Source of the DNA: Pseudoteredinibacter isoporae | GTDB taxonomy: Bacteria > Pseudomonadota > Gammaproteobacteria > Pseudomonadales > Cellvibrionaceae | Assembly: GCF_011602085.1 (NCBI RefSeq) | Contig: NZ_JAAONY010000004.1 | Span: forward strand, 157,472 to 221,471 | Direction of reading: 5' to 3' | DNA length: 64,000 bases | In this document: piece after piece, positions 34,124 to 43,351 of the stretch | Layout of the letters: every line of letters starts with the position of its first letter | How positions within the stretch are numbered: the stretch's first letter is position 1 | Notes under the pieces: generated by a model | The model's input: only the letters and a program-made list of their open reading frames with translations | The model's database searches: none | What the model was told of the DNA's origin: nothing | Program-made: the position numbers and the translations under genes

Positions 34124-35470
34124 CTAAAACTTATGCCCCCGTTTCAGTACCCACCAAGGGGCCATGGAGCTTTCTTCGTGGCCTCGTCGCAGCACTTCGT
34201 TGAGCAGACAGAAAACACACCAGAAACGCATCAGCATGGTGTACAAGGGGAACAGCGGCAAATACAAAATAAACCAGACATCTTCCTTGGGGCGCTCGGA
34301 AATCAACACCATATGCACGATAAACAGCAAGCCAGCGGTGAAGACATAGAGCCCATATAAAAACGCCATCAGGGCAATAAAAAAGACGATCGGGTAGCTG
34401 ACCAGTAACCAGATGGTATAGAGCAAGACCACAATCGGCAGAACCACATTCTGGCCGACACCGTAAATCAGGGTATAGATAAATGACTTGGTGCCCATCA
34501 GATCCGGGGACAGGCTTTTATAATGTTTGCGTAGATACAGGAACAGCAAATCGCCATCCCAGCGCAGACGTTGCATCAAGAGGTCTTTAAAACTCGCCGG
34601 CACATCGGTATGTCCGACGGCCAGAGGCGCAAAGCCCAGGCGCAGATTAGGGTGGCGCTGGAAGTAAGTTTTAATGCGCACCGTTAGATCGAGGTCTTCA
34701 GCGGTGTGGGTGTCCCAGCCGCCGATATGCCGTAAAAAATCGCGACGGAACGCCCCGAACGCTCCGGAAATATTATTGAGCAGGTTCCATTCGGCCAAAC
34801 CGTTTTTGATGGTTTGCATGGACAACAAGTACTCAATGCCCTGCATTTTGCACAACAGGTTGTCGCTGTGGTTTCGGGCACGCAGAGCACCACCGGCAGC
34901 GGGAACATTCGGGTCGTCGAACAAACGCACCATTTCGCGCACCATGGTGTTATCAAAGGACGTATCGCCATCCACATTGATAACAATGTCACCGGTGCTG
35001 TTGGCTAAGCCGGCATTCAGGGTAGAGACCCGGCCACCCCGTTGCCATTTTGGAAGAATGACAAATTCACGATTTTCATACTGGGCAAACCCGGCGCGGC
35101 AGGAGAGGGCCGCCGCATAGGTATCGGCATTGACACTGGCGCCATCGACAACGGCAATGATTTCGATATTGCCGTCGTAGACTTGCTCGGCCAGTGTGTC
35201 GATGGTTTTAATAATTGCATCGCCTTCGGCGTAACAAGTGATGATGCAGGAAACTTTGGGAGTGCGACGGGGGAAAACACTGGCACTGTTCAGTGCTTCG
35301 GCTTGCTCTTGCAGATAGCGTTTTTGATACCAGCGCAGGCAACCGACAATGCCCATGATCATCAAGGGCAGTTCCAGTAATACCAACATGGGAATAAACA
35401 TCATATTGGGCAACTGGTTGAAAAAGTTCCAGTAGGTGTTCTGAATCCAAAACTCAATGCTAGATAACAT
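34124..35470 (-). CDS. Processive family-2 glycosyltransferase (Alg8-like)
   Basis: 448 residues with a membrane helix near 22-42 and four or more at the C-terminus (about 325-400). The processive GT2 signature is complete: an Asp in VVDGASV, DxD in NVDGDTS, the ED of HTAEDLDL, and QxxRW as QRLRWDGD. It should polymerise a sugar nucleotide in the cytoplasm and pass the chain through the membrane, as Alg8 or cellulose synthase do. The start overlaps the end of the zinc-ribbon gene by 11 bases, and its stop abuts the HlyD gene. The polymer is unknown. Confidence 0.85.
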   Translation of the reverse strand: MLSSIEFWIQNTYWNFFNQLPNMMFIPMLVLLELPLMIMGIVGCLRWYQKRYLQEQAEALNSASVFPRRTPKVSCIITCYAEGDAIIKTIDTLAEQVYDGNIEIIAVVDGASVNADTYAAALSCRAGFAQYENREFVILPKWQRGGRVSTLNAGLANSTGDIVINVDGDTSFDNTMVREMVRLFDDPNVPAAGGALRARNHSDNLLCKMQGIEYLLSMQTIKNGLAEWNLLNNISGAFGAFRRDFLRHIGGWDTHTAEDLDLTVRIKTYFQRHPNLRLGFAPLAVGHTDVPASFKDLLMQRLRWDGDLLFLYLRKHYKSLSPDLMGTKSFIYTLIYGVGQNVVLPIVVLLYTIWLLVSYPIVFFIALMAFLYGLYVFTAGLLFIVHMVLISERPKEDVWFILYLPLFPLYTMLMRFWCVFCLLNEVLRRGHEESSMAPWWVLKRGHKF

Positions 35471-36857
35471 CGTCTATGTCCAGCTTATTGGATTGGGCCA
35501 GCAACCATTGTTGAGTGTTTTCCGGCAGATCTTTACTGGGTAATGGAAAATTCCTCACCTGAAGTTTGAGTACAGAGCTGTCATTGGCCGCTTCGATGCT
35601 GGCCAGTTTGGCCGCGATCTGGTCCAGCCATTTAACGGAGGTGTGGCACAACAGAATAACGGCCTTATCGGCATCAATTTCGGCAAAGACATCGGTTTGG
35701 CGAATCACACTGTGTAGACGTTCCTGCAGTTCTGCAATCTGTGCGAGAGCCCGGGCTTCTCCCAATTGGGTAATCGCCTCGGCGACGCCTTCCCAATTTA
35801 AAAACAATAATAGATGCTGATGCTTATGACGCTGGGCGCTGGTGTTGGTCCAACGCAGCAACCAGCTGAAATTTTCAATGGAAGTACTTTCACCCCATTG
35901 CAAAGCTCGATTGTCAAAGATACGGCCGACGCTGGCGATTTGATCGGCGGCGGGGCCAAGGCCATAACGGTACAGGCGTCGTTCTTTTAGCTCATCGGGT
36001 TTGTGACGATGACCGTTGTGGCAGCTCGCAACAACCTGGCCTTCAATAAATCGGTGGTCGCAGGATGCGCAGTGGAAGCGTTCAAGCGGGCGATCATAGT
36101 CCACACCAATATGACGTAATTGTGTCAGGCAGGTTGGGCAGCGCAGGGCGGTATCCAATTGGAATTCACCCTGTTCTCCGACGTGGCCACAGGTGAAACA
36201 ATGCAGCGAAACGCTACTGTTGATATCAATGCTTTTGCAGCGAGGGCAAATATCGACATAGTTCAAGTGTTCGCTGTCACAGCGAGGGCACTGTCGCACC
36301 CTATCGACCAGTTCGCGTTCAACAATGACATCGCTTTGTCGCCACAGGGCGAGGGTCTTTTGTTGATCTTCAATTCCCAAACAGCTGAGCAAGGGGTATT
36401 GATAACTGGAATGGCTTTGCAGCTGCCAGCGTGGTCCAAATGAAGAATCGGCGCGTGGCCAGGCGTGCGCTAAAAACTTATCCAGAGGGCTGGAGCCGGT
36501 ATGCTTCTGCAACTGCTCAAGGCGCTCATAAAAGCTGTCCAGAAACGTGTGAAACTGGCTGCGTTTTTCAAATAAGCCATCGCCAAGGTGTTCAAGAAGC
36601 GGACTGTCTTGTCTGCAGAAGACGGGAATTTCTCTCGGCAGATCAAGTTTCCCACTGCGTAAATCCCAGAGGATCTGATCTTGCTCCGCCAGAGAGGCAT
36701 CAGAAAAATTAAGCAGTAACAGCTGGAAGTCAGTGCTGTATTCGAATTCTGCAGAGTCACTACCGCCGTGGTCCAGGTGGGTATATTCTATGCCGTCAAT
36801 GGCCTCTAGCGGCTGGGCGATGTCATCCCTCATCACCAGTGCATGGTACACACTCAT
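35460..36857 (-). CDS. TackOD1-like zinc-ribbon protein with degenerate GGDEF domain
   Basis: 465 residues from the ATG at 36857; a start 22 codons earlier is possible. The N-terminal part (1-185) resembles a decayed receiver domain. Residues 190-280 contain five CxxC pairs (CPRC, CPRC, CFTC, CPTC, CASC) followed by GVDYDRP, the pattern of the thaumarchaeal output domain TackOD1, and probably bind several zinc ions. The C-terminus (about 345-430) reads like a GGDEF domain whose active loop is replaced by EIDADKA, so no cyclase activity is expected. It heads the glycan-synthase operon and is the likely regulatory subunit. Confidence 0.75.
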   Translation of the reverse strand: MSVYHALVMRDDIAQPLEAIDGIEYTHLDHGGSDSAEFEYSTDFQLLLLNFSDASLAEQDQILWDLRSGKLDLPREIPVFCRQDSPLLEHLGDGLFEKRSQFHTFLDSFYERLEQLQKHTGSSPLDKFLAHAWPRADSSFGPRWQLQSHSSYQYPLLSCLGIEDQQKTLALWRQSDVIVERELVDRVRQCPRCDSEHLNYVDICPRCKSIDINSSVSLHCFTCGHVGEQGEFQLDTALRCPTCLTQLRHIGVDYDRPLERFHCASCDHRFIEGQVVASCHNGHRHKPDELKERRLYRYGLGPAADQIASVGRIFDNRALQWGESTSIENFSWLLRWTNTSAQRHKHQHLLLFLNWEGVAEAITQLGEARALAQIAELQERLHSVIRQTDVFAEIDADKAVILLCHTSVKWLDQIAAKLASIEAANDSSVLKLQVRNFPLPSKDLPENTQQWLLAQSNKLDIDDVI

Positions 36858-37043
36858 TAATACTAAAAACCTAGCAGAAACTACTGAAACGGCGCATCGT
36901 ACCATAGGATGTATGGAAAGCACGCTTACTCATGCTTTTGAATCGACCGTTTATGCAATGTTCCCATAAAAACGGGCGTATTTCATACTAAATGATGAGT
37001 TTTGGGCTGAGGTTCACTGGGTGTAAGTGCTTAGGTAAATTTC

Positions 37044-39581
37044 CTATAACGGGACCTCGACACTCAAGCCGAAAGTTCGAGGTGTTCCAAATAGAGCGTA
37101 GTCGTTTCCGCCCAAAATATAGAGGTGGGCAATATAGGCTCGGTCAGTGAGGTTTTTCCCCCACAGACTCAGCTTCCAGTTTTGATTGACCATTTGCCAA
37201 CTGAGTTTGCTGTCGAGCAGAGTGACGGCGGGCTGCACGGTAATCTGATTGTCAGGCTCGCGATAGCTTTCGTCTTGATATTGCATGCCGACATGCCACT
37301 GTAGCTTTCCGGCTAAGGGGCCATCTTCTATCACGGTTTGATAATCGGCGGAAACATGGGCACTGTGTTCGGGAGATTGTCGAAGCGTGCTGCCCTTATA
37401 ATCTCGTCCATCGGCGGCTCTGAAACTGTCGTAGCGTGCTTTCAAATAGGCATAACTACCGCTGAATGTCCATTGCGGTGAGGGTGAATAAACCATTTCC
37501 AGTTCAATGCCCGACAGCTTCGCTGAGGCCGCATTACTGGTTTCAAACACACCGAAGTTATCAATGGTGCGAAACTGCACGACTTGTAAGTCCCGATAGC
37601 GAGTCACAAAGCTGGCCAGGTTCAGGCGCCAGCGATTTTGCCATTGAGCTTTCAGGCCCATTTCAAATTGCAGCGCGGATTCGGGTTGAATAATTTCTCG
37701 TGCTGATTGCAGGTTGCCGGGAACACCTTGAAAACCACCGCTTTTAATGCCTTCGGTGACTGAACCGTAAACCATCAAGTCATCTTGCAGTTGATGTCGC
37801 CATGTGAGGCGGGGTGAAAAGTCCTGCCAGCTGTTACTTTGATGGGATTGGAAGTTCTCCAGTATAATCGCCGGTGCACCACCATTGATGGCGGTTTGTC
37901 GGAGTGTTTTTTTGTCGCGATTGTAACGGGCACCCAGACCGATATGGCTTCGTTCGCCGAGTTGCCATTCCAGTTCGCCGAACAAGGCCAGATTCTGGGT
38001 GGTATTAAATTGCTGGGATACGGCGCTGGCCCCGGTGAAAAAAAACGTTTCTTGCCTCCGGGTGAGTTCACGCAGAAAATAAATACCGGAAATCAATTGC
38101 AGGCGCTCATGGGCTTGCCATTGCAAACGGAATTCCTGGGAGTATTCGCGATAGCTTTCCCGTACATTCAAATCGACAGTCTGTGCTGTGGAGGAAGCGG
38201 GTAAGCCGGAAGAATCCTCAAGCCAGTCAAACTGACTGTGGCGATAGGCGCTGATGCTGCTGAACTGCCAGTCATCGGATTGCCAGTGAATACGTTGTGA
38301 GCCACCCCATATGGTGCGGTCGGTGTAGCCGGGTAGGTCGTTGGTTGCGTGTTTGTAATCGCCGCCGAGTTCTGAGAAAAAATCCGTAGGTAAAGCACTG
38401 CCTGTTTCATCCCGCCTTGCGAGTGGCACTCGGCCAGCAACTGGAATTCGGCCTGTAGAGTTCAGGTTGTCTCGACTGGCATCCAGATTCCAATCCATTT
38501 GCCATTGCTCATCGATTCGATGAAGCAATTGCGCACGCAGTCGACTTTTGATTTTGCCCATCTGTTTTTCGCCGGGGCGAACGAGATTTTCCTGCCACCC
38601 TTCGCGATAGCGATGATCGATCACTGCGCGGCCCAGCCATTGTTCATCCTCGTCGAGTGCGCCGTTCAAACTGAGATTGGCATAACGAGCATTATAGTTC
38701 CCAAGGCCCAGTGTAAATCGGGCCTGGTGATCGGCGCTGGCCTGGTGGGTGCGTACGTTGATGGCACCACCAATGGAATTTTTGCCGTACAGGGTTCCCT
38801 GCGGGCCCCGCAGCACTTCAATTTGATCGACATCGAGAATGTCCAGATCGATGCTGGAAATGCGCCCGATGTACACATCGTCAACAAACAGCACCACGGA
38901 GGAATCCATGGCAGCACCGTCGTCGTTGGAGCCAATACCACGCAGGTGAATAGACGGCTGGCCAAGGCTGTAGGAACTGACCGACAGGCCAGGAGTGCGA
39001 TAGGAAATTTCCTGTAAGTCCCGCAATTCGGCTCGATCAATCTGCATGTCATCAATGACGCTCAGCGCGATAGGAACCTGCTGTAAGTTTTGCCGGTAGC
39101 GCTGTGCTGTCACAATCACTTCTTCCATGGGGCGGAAGTCGTCGGGGAGTGTCTGCTGATCGGGTTCCCTGCGAGTCATCTGCAATTGTCGAGGTGGTGC
39201 TGGCCGTTTACTTATCCGCAGTTGACTGCCTTGCCAATCAAACTGCAAATCGCTATTGGCGAGCAGTTGTGCAAGAGCCTCATCGATGGTCATCCGACCA
39301 CTCACCGCCGGACTTTGCTGCTCACCCACCAGCTCACTGGGGACCGCAATATTAACTTTTGCGATTCGGGCCAGTTCAATCAGCGCGTTGGCCAGAGAAC
39401 CGGCGGGGATATGAAATGGATAGTTGCTGAGCGAGGTTTCGGTTTGGTCTACAGAAAGGGTGTCGGGGGGTGATGCTTGCCCATAGAGCGGGCAGGGGAG
39501 GATCGCTGCCAGAGCAGAAAGCCAAAGGGACGTATGTCGCCGATAAGGACGCGCTGTGTTCAAGGCCTTTTTATCAAGCAA
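37044..39581 (-). CDS. TonB-dependent receptor with STN signalling domain
   Basis: 845 residues: signal peptide, an STN domain (about 54-125, FHIPAGSLANALIELA), a TonB-box-like EEVIVTA near 154, a plug domain (LRGIGSNDDGAAMDSSV, VEVLRGPQGTLYGKNSIGGAI), and a 22-strand barrel ending in a C-terminal Leu. Such receptors import iron chelates, vitamin B12 or other large ligands across the outer membrane. The STN domain, plus the FecR and FecI genes just upstream, show transport-coupled signalling. The ligand cannot be named. Confidence 0.9.
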   Translation of the reverse strand: MLDKKALNTARPYRRHTSLWLSALAAILPCPLYGQASPPDTLSVDQTETSLSNYPFHIPAGSLANALIELARIAKVNIAVPSELVGEQQSPAVSGRMTIDEALAQLLANSDLQFDWQGSQLRISKRPAPPRQLQMTRREPDQQTLPDDFRPMEEVIVTAQRYRQNLQQVPIALSVIDDMQIDRAELRDLQEISYRTPGLSVSSYSLGQPSIHLRGIGSNDDGAAMDSSVVLFVDDVYIGRISSIDLDILDVDQIEVLRGPQGTLYGKNSIGGAINVRTHQASADHQARFTLGLGNYNARYANLSLNGALDEDEQWLGRAVIDHRYREGWQENLVRPGEKQMGKIKSRLRAQLLHRIDEQWQMDWNLDASRDNLNSTGRIPVAGRVPLARRDETGSALPTDFFSELGGDYKHATNDLPGYTDRTIWGGSQRIHWQSDDWQFSSISAYRHSQFDWLEDSSGLPASSTAQTVDLNVRESYREYSQEFRLQWQAHERLQLISGIYFLRELTRRQETFFFTGASAVSQQFNTTQNLALFGELEWQLGERSHIGLGARYNRDKKTLRQTAINGGAPAIILENFQSHQSNSWQDFSPRLTWRHQLQDDLMVYGSVTEGIKSGGFQGVPGNLQSAREIIQPESALQFEMGLKAQWQNRWRLNLASFVTRYRDLQVVQFRTIDNFGVFETSNAASAKLSGIELEMVYSPSPQWTFSGSYAYLKARYDSFRAADGRDYKGSTLRQSPEHSAHVSADYQTVIEDGPLAGKLQWHVGMQYQDESYREPDNQITVQPAVTLLDSKLSWQMVNQNWKLSLWGKNLTDRAYIAHLYILGGNDYALFGTPRTFGLSVEVPL

Positions 39582-39588
39582 GGCTATA

Positions 39589-39607
39589 CCTGATTGTTAT
39601 CATTATT
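39589..39607 (-). promoter_or_regulatory. Weak Fur-box-like site before the TonB receptor gene
   Basis: The 19-mer starting CCTGATTGTTATCATTATT matches the Fur consensus at 12 of 19 positions, with a good TTATCATTAT core, just upstream of the receptor start. It would make the receptor iron-responsive, but it is far weaker than the flavodoxin site. Confidence 0.35.
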
Positions 39608-39699
39608 GTTTCGCAGACGGGTTCTGCGAGGGCCTGTTTAGGGGCCTGCTATTGAAATTACCCATGCCATCTGTCCAAGGATGGATCGGGTTTAGTATG

Positions 39700-40821
39700 T
39701 TATTTTCGTTGTGCTTTTAGCAATATTTCGCCATCGGCCAGTTCGACAACGTCCAGGGAGAGGCTGCTGGCCAGGGTGCTGAGTGCGGCGTCTTTGTCGT
39801 CCAGGCGCAATGCGGCTACCAGAGTACTCTCGCCCAGGCGTTCGTCTTGCAAGCGGATTTCTCCAGCGTAGTAACGGTTCAAATCCTGAATGACGTCGTT
39901 CAGGCTGCTGCCATTGTAAATCGCTTCGCCGCGTTGCCAGGCCAGAACATCATCACTGTTAACCTCTACAACGTCACTGCGCTTGCTCGCGGGTGTGTTG
40001 CCGATTAAATCTTCGAGCCAGTTATTGCTTTCCAGATAACTTAGTTGCACCTGTTCGTTGGCGGTGAGAACACGTTTTGATTGATAATCGCGTTGGCGCA
40101 GTTCGGAAAATTCCTTATCGGTGCTGACGTCGACCTTGCCTTCAACCACGGTTACCTGGGTACGTTCCTGATCACTGTAGACATTAAAGCGAGTACCCAA
40201 TACGCGAACATAGGCGCCTTGAGTTTTCACAATCAATGGTCGCTCGGGATCATGGGCAATATCAAAATAGGCTTCGCCCTGTTCCAGTTCCAACAGACGA
40301 TAGTTGTCGCGCATATCAATTTGCATGGTCGACTGGGTATTCAGTTGAATTCGGCTGCCGTCGCTCAAGCTGAGTTGAAGCTGCTCGCCTTTACCCGTTT
40401 GCATTTGTTGTCCCTGCCAGGCATTCCAATTCGGCAACAAAGCCAGGGCGGCAACGGTTGCTGCGGTGGCGAAAGCGAACCAGGGTTTCCAGGCGCGGGT
40501 TTTCTGAGGTGTCTGTTTTGAGCCGTCATTCAGTGGGTAAGACTCAAGGCGTTGATTGAGTTCACTGGAATGGCCCAGGCTGTGCCACAGGGCTTCGGCG
40601 CGTAAATAGGCTGCTTGATTGGCTGGACTGGCCTCCAGCCATTGGAAGAAAGCTTGTTCTTCACTTTGACTGAAACTTGGCGATTGAATTCGAATCAGCC
40701 AAGTCTCTGCGGCTTCATCCACAGAGGGGTCGGCAGGCCAGGCAAGATCAGCGGAACTCGGCTCACGCTCGGGTCTGCCCAGCTCATCGTTTGCCGCATT
40801 AGCAAATTCTTTTTCGGCCAT
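39700..40821 (-). CDS. FecR-type anti-sigma factor
   Basis: 373 residues with an N-terminal cytoplasmic anti-sigma part (EEQAFFQWLEASPANQAAYLRAEALW), one membrane helix (about 115-131), and a periplasmic FecR domain (GKGEQLQLSLSDGSRIQLNTQS, RVLGTRFNVY). A C-terminal STN-like segment (LNDVIQDLNRYYAGEI) is typical. It should hold the ECF sigma factor inactive until the receptor's STN domain signals. It lies between the sigma and receptor genes. Confidence 0.9.
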   Translation of the reverse strand: MAEKEFANAANDELGRPEREPSSADLAWPADPSVDEAAETWLIRIQSPSFSQSEEQAFFQWLEASPANQAAYLRAEALWHSLGHSSELNQRLESYPLNDGSKQTPQKTRAWKPWFAFATAATVAALALLPNWNAWQGQQMQTGKGEQLQLSLSDGSRIQLNTQSTMQIDMRDNYRLLELEQGEAYFDIAHDPERPLIVKTQGAYVRVLGTRFNVYSDQERTQVTVVEGKVDVSTDKEFSELRQRDYQSKRVLTANEQVQLSYLESNNWLEDLIGNTPASKRSDVVEVNSDDVLAWQRGEAIYNGSSLNDVIQDLNRYYAGEIRLQDERLGESTLVAALRLDDKDAALSTLASSLSLDVVELADGEILLKAQRK

Positions 40822-40976
40822 GCCTGTGGTTTCTCATGTGTTTACTTACTTCTATAGACACACAAGTATGCCATAGCCTCCAGCAGTAAATGCAGCTTTA
40901 GGGGATTTAGCCGATATTCTGCTTTGTTTTGTGCCATATATAAGATCGGGGCGCGTTAATTTGAGCGCTGTGCCGC

Positions 40977-41483
40977 TTACAGGGCCTGGCGCATTTCCTT
41001 CAAGGCCCGGATCAGATACTTCTCAACGGTGCTCACGGCAACATCCAGCTCTTCGCTGATCTGGCGGTAACTGTAGTGATGAACCCGGCTGAGAATAAAC
41101 GCCTGACGGCATTTTTCGGGCAGCTTATGCAAAACGCGCTCAATACGCTCCAGATCCTGTTCCGCCAGTACAGACTGTTCTGGAGCAGGGACTTCCTGGG
41201 ATTCCCGATCGGATTCGGTGAGCTGTTGGTAGTGAGTATGTCGACGCAGTTTGCGGATGCGGTTCAGGGCGAGATTGGCAGCGGTTTGAAACAGATAAGC
41301 TCGCGGGTTTTCCAGATTGCCCGTGTTTTCACTGCGAATCAGATTGTGGAAGGCGTCCTGTGCTATGTCTTCGGCTTCGCTGCTGTCACCCAGGCGAAAG
41401 CGCAGAAAACGCAGTAAGGCAGACTGGTTCTGCTGATAAAGCGCCTGGACTGCCTGGCGATTTGGATCAGGTTTGTCGGTCAT
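40977..41483 (-). CDS. FecI-type ECF sigma factor
   Basis: 168 residues from the ATG at 41483 behind GAGGTAG; an upstream ATG at 41519 is less likely. Sigma region 2 is marked by AEDIAQDAFHNLIR and RAYLFQTAANLALNRIRK, and region 4 by LHKLPEKCRQAFILSRVHHYSYRQISEELDVAVSTVEKYL. It should direct RNA polymerase to the receptor promoter once released by FecR. It is first of a FecI-FecR-receptor series. Confidence 0.9.
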   Translation of the reverse strand: MTDKPDPNRQAVQALYQQNQSALLRFLRFRLGDSSEAEDIAQDAFHNLIRSENTGNLENPRAYLFQTAANLALNRIRKLRRHTHYQQLTESDRESQEVPAPEQSVLAEQDLERIERVLHKLPEKCRQAFILSRVHHYSYRQISEELDVAVSTVEKYLIRALKEMRQAL

Positions 41484-41601
41484 CACGGCTACCTCGCATC
41501 GCATATACCGATAGGGCATGTGAGCTTATTATTATGGCCTTGGGAACTCGCTTGGCTCTCAAGGTAACTATATAAACATTTAATTACATGTAAAACAATA
41601 C

Positions 41602-41627
41602 CGATTCGCCTCATTTGAGGCGAATCG
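41602..41627 (-). terminator. Hairpin terminator after paaK
   Basis: CGATTCGCCTC (41602-41612) and GAGGCGAATCG (41617-41627) form a perfect 11-bp stem around ATTT. On the minus strand it is followed by GTATTGTTTT, 30 bases after the paaK stop. Confidence 0.7.
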
Positions 41628-41656
41628 TGTGTCACAAGGGTTCGGCCACAGAGCGC

Positions 41657-42958
41657 TTACAGTTTGCGATGGTCTATCACTCGCTTGGCCTTGCCTTCGG
41701 AGCGCGGAACGGAACCGGGTTCAACAATCTCAATGCGGGTCGAAACGCCAACGATGGATTTGATGTGATGTTGCAGCTCTTTGGCCAGGCCTTGCTTCTG
41801 CTCATCGGCCATCACGTTCTGGCTTTCGACCTGAACACTCATGGTGTCCAGATTGCCATTGCGGTCCACTTCAATCAGATAGTGAGGTGCCAAACCTTCC
41901 GTACCGATAATTTGTTCTTCGATTTGAGTCGGGAACACGTTGACACCACGGATAATCAACATATCGTCGCTTCGGCCGGTAATGCGGTCCATGCGGCGCA
42001 TGGTGCGAGCGGTACCGGGCAGCAAACGCGTTAAATCACGGGTGCGATAACGAATAATCGGCAGAGCTTCTTTGCTCAGGCTGGTGAAAACCAGTTCACC
42101 TTCCTCGCCGTCAGGCAGCACTTCGCCGGTTTCCGGATTGATGATTTCCGGATAGAAATGATCTTCCCAAATGGTTGGGCCGTCTTTGGTTTCGGCACAT
42201 TCCATTGCTACACCAGGCCCCATCACTTCAGACAAGCCGTAAATGTCGATGGCATCAATGCCGAGGCGTTGTTCCAGTTCTTCTCGCATGGAACCTGTCC
42301 ACGGCTCGGCACCGAAGATGCCCAGACGCAGATTTAATGTGTGCGGATCGATGCCCTGGCGCTCCATCTCATCAGCGATGTTCAGCATATAAGAGGGGGT
42401 GACCATAATGATATTGGGATTGAAATCCTTAATGAGCTGAACCTGCTTCTCTGTTTGACCGCCGGACATGGGAATCACGGTACAACCCAGGCGCTCAGCA
42501 CCATAGTGCGCACCCAGACCACCGGTAAACAGGCCATAGCCGTAAGCGACATGAACCATATCTTTGCGGCGTCCACCGGCGGCGCGGATGGAGCGGGCAA
42601 CCACATTGGCCCAGGTATCAATATCGTTTTGTGTGTAGCCAACCACAGTGGGTTGACCGGTAGTTCCACTGGATGCGTGAACACGAACGATATCGTCCAT
42701 GGGGGTGGCGAACATGCCGAAAGGGTAGTTCTCACGCAGATCCTGTTTGGTGGTAAACGGGAACTTGGACAGGTCGGAAAGCTGTTTTAGATCGCTGGGG
42801 TGTACACCATGGGCATCGAATGCTTTGCGATAATGGGGGGAATTTTCATAAGCGTGGTGCAGGCTTTTCTGCATTCTTTCCAATTGCACAGCACGCAATT
42901 CATCAATGCTGGCTTTCTCGATGGATTCAAGCTCATCGCTTATCACTTCTCTGGTCAC
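41657..42958 (-). CDS. paaK: Phenylacetate-CoA ligase
   Basis: 433 residues of the ANL adenylate-forming family. The ATP-binding loop HASSGTTGQPTVVGY lies at about 94-108, the VMVTPSYMLNIADE and IYGLSEVMGPG segments shape the substrate pocket, and YRTRDL and RGVNVFPTQIE complete the adenylation motifs. It activates phenylacetate to phenylacetyl-CoA, the first step of the aerobic hybrid pathway and the signal that releases PaaX. It is divergent from paaZ across a 393-base gap. paaABCDE, paaF, paaG, paaH and paaJ are not in the window. Confidence 0.95.
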   Translation of the reverse strand: MTREVISDELESIEKASIDELRAVQLERMQKSLHHAYENSPHYRKAFDAHGVHPSDLKQLSDLSKFPFTTKQDLRENYPFGMFATPMDDIVRVHASSGTTGQPTVVGYTQNDIDTWANVVARSIRAAGGRRKDMVHVAYGYGLFTGGLGAHYGAERLGCTVIPMSGGQTEKQVQLIKDFNPNIIMVTPSYMLNIADEMERQGIDPHTLNLRLGIFGAEPWTGSMREELEQRLGIDAIDIYGLSEVMGPGVAMECAETKDGPTIWEDHFYPEIINPETGEVLPDGEEGELVFTSLSKEALPIIRYRTRDLTRLLPGTARTMRRMDRITGRSDDMLIIRGVNVFPTQIEEQIIGTEGLAPHYLIEVDRNGNLDTMSVQVESQNVMADEQKQGLAKELQHHIKSIVGVSTRIEIVEPGSVPRSEGKAKRVIDHRKL

Positions 42959-43351
42959 TGTCTGCCTCCAGGTGCTAGATCCGGAATAATTTTATGGAGA
43001 AACCCGGTTATTTAGGCTTGGGTCTCGAGTTATCGTTGTGACGTTTGGACGTTTATTGTTTTCTGTGTGCATCGCTAAATTTTATAAGTTATTGATTTAC
43101 ATGCAATATTTTATTTTTGGCAACACAATCACAGCGGGCTCGCCCTGATTTCAATCAAATATAACACGAAAAATCCGTTGTAAGCACTATTTTTGTATCA
43201 TATACTTTTTTCAACTTACGCGGAGCCGTGGAAGCCGATGCCATTGGTTTTCCTGAATCTTTCGCGCCAATATCTACAAGAATAAACGTGTCGGTGTCGC
43301 TCATTGTCGACCCTGTCCAGTGTTAACCCAAACAATCAATGTGAGGCCTAG
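42959..43351. promoter_or_regulatory. Divergent paaK/paaZ promoter region
   Basis: This 393-base AT-rich gap holds no plausible gene. It must contain both promoters and probably PaaX sites. TGATT-N2-AATCA at 43146-43157 is an inverted repeat whose TGATT half-site matches the start of the Escherichia coli PaaX consensus, but it is short. ATATTTTATTTTTGG near 43105 and GTATCATATACTTTTTT near 43195 are other AT-rich candidates. The ATG of paaZ follows a weak GTGAGG. Confidence 0.5.
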
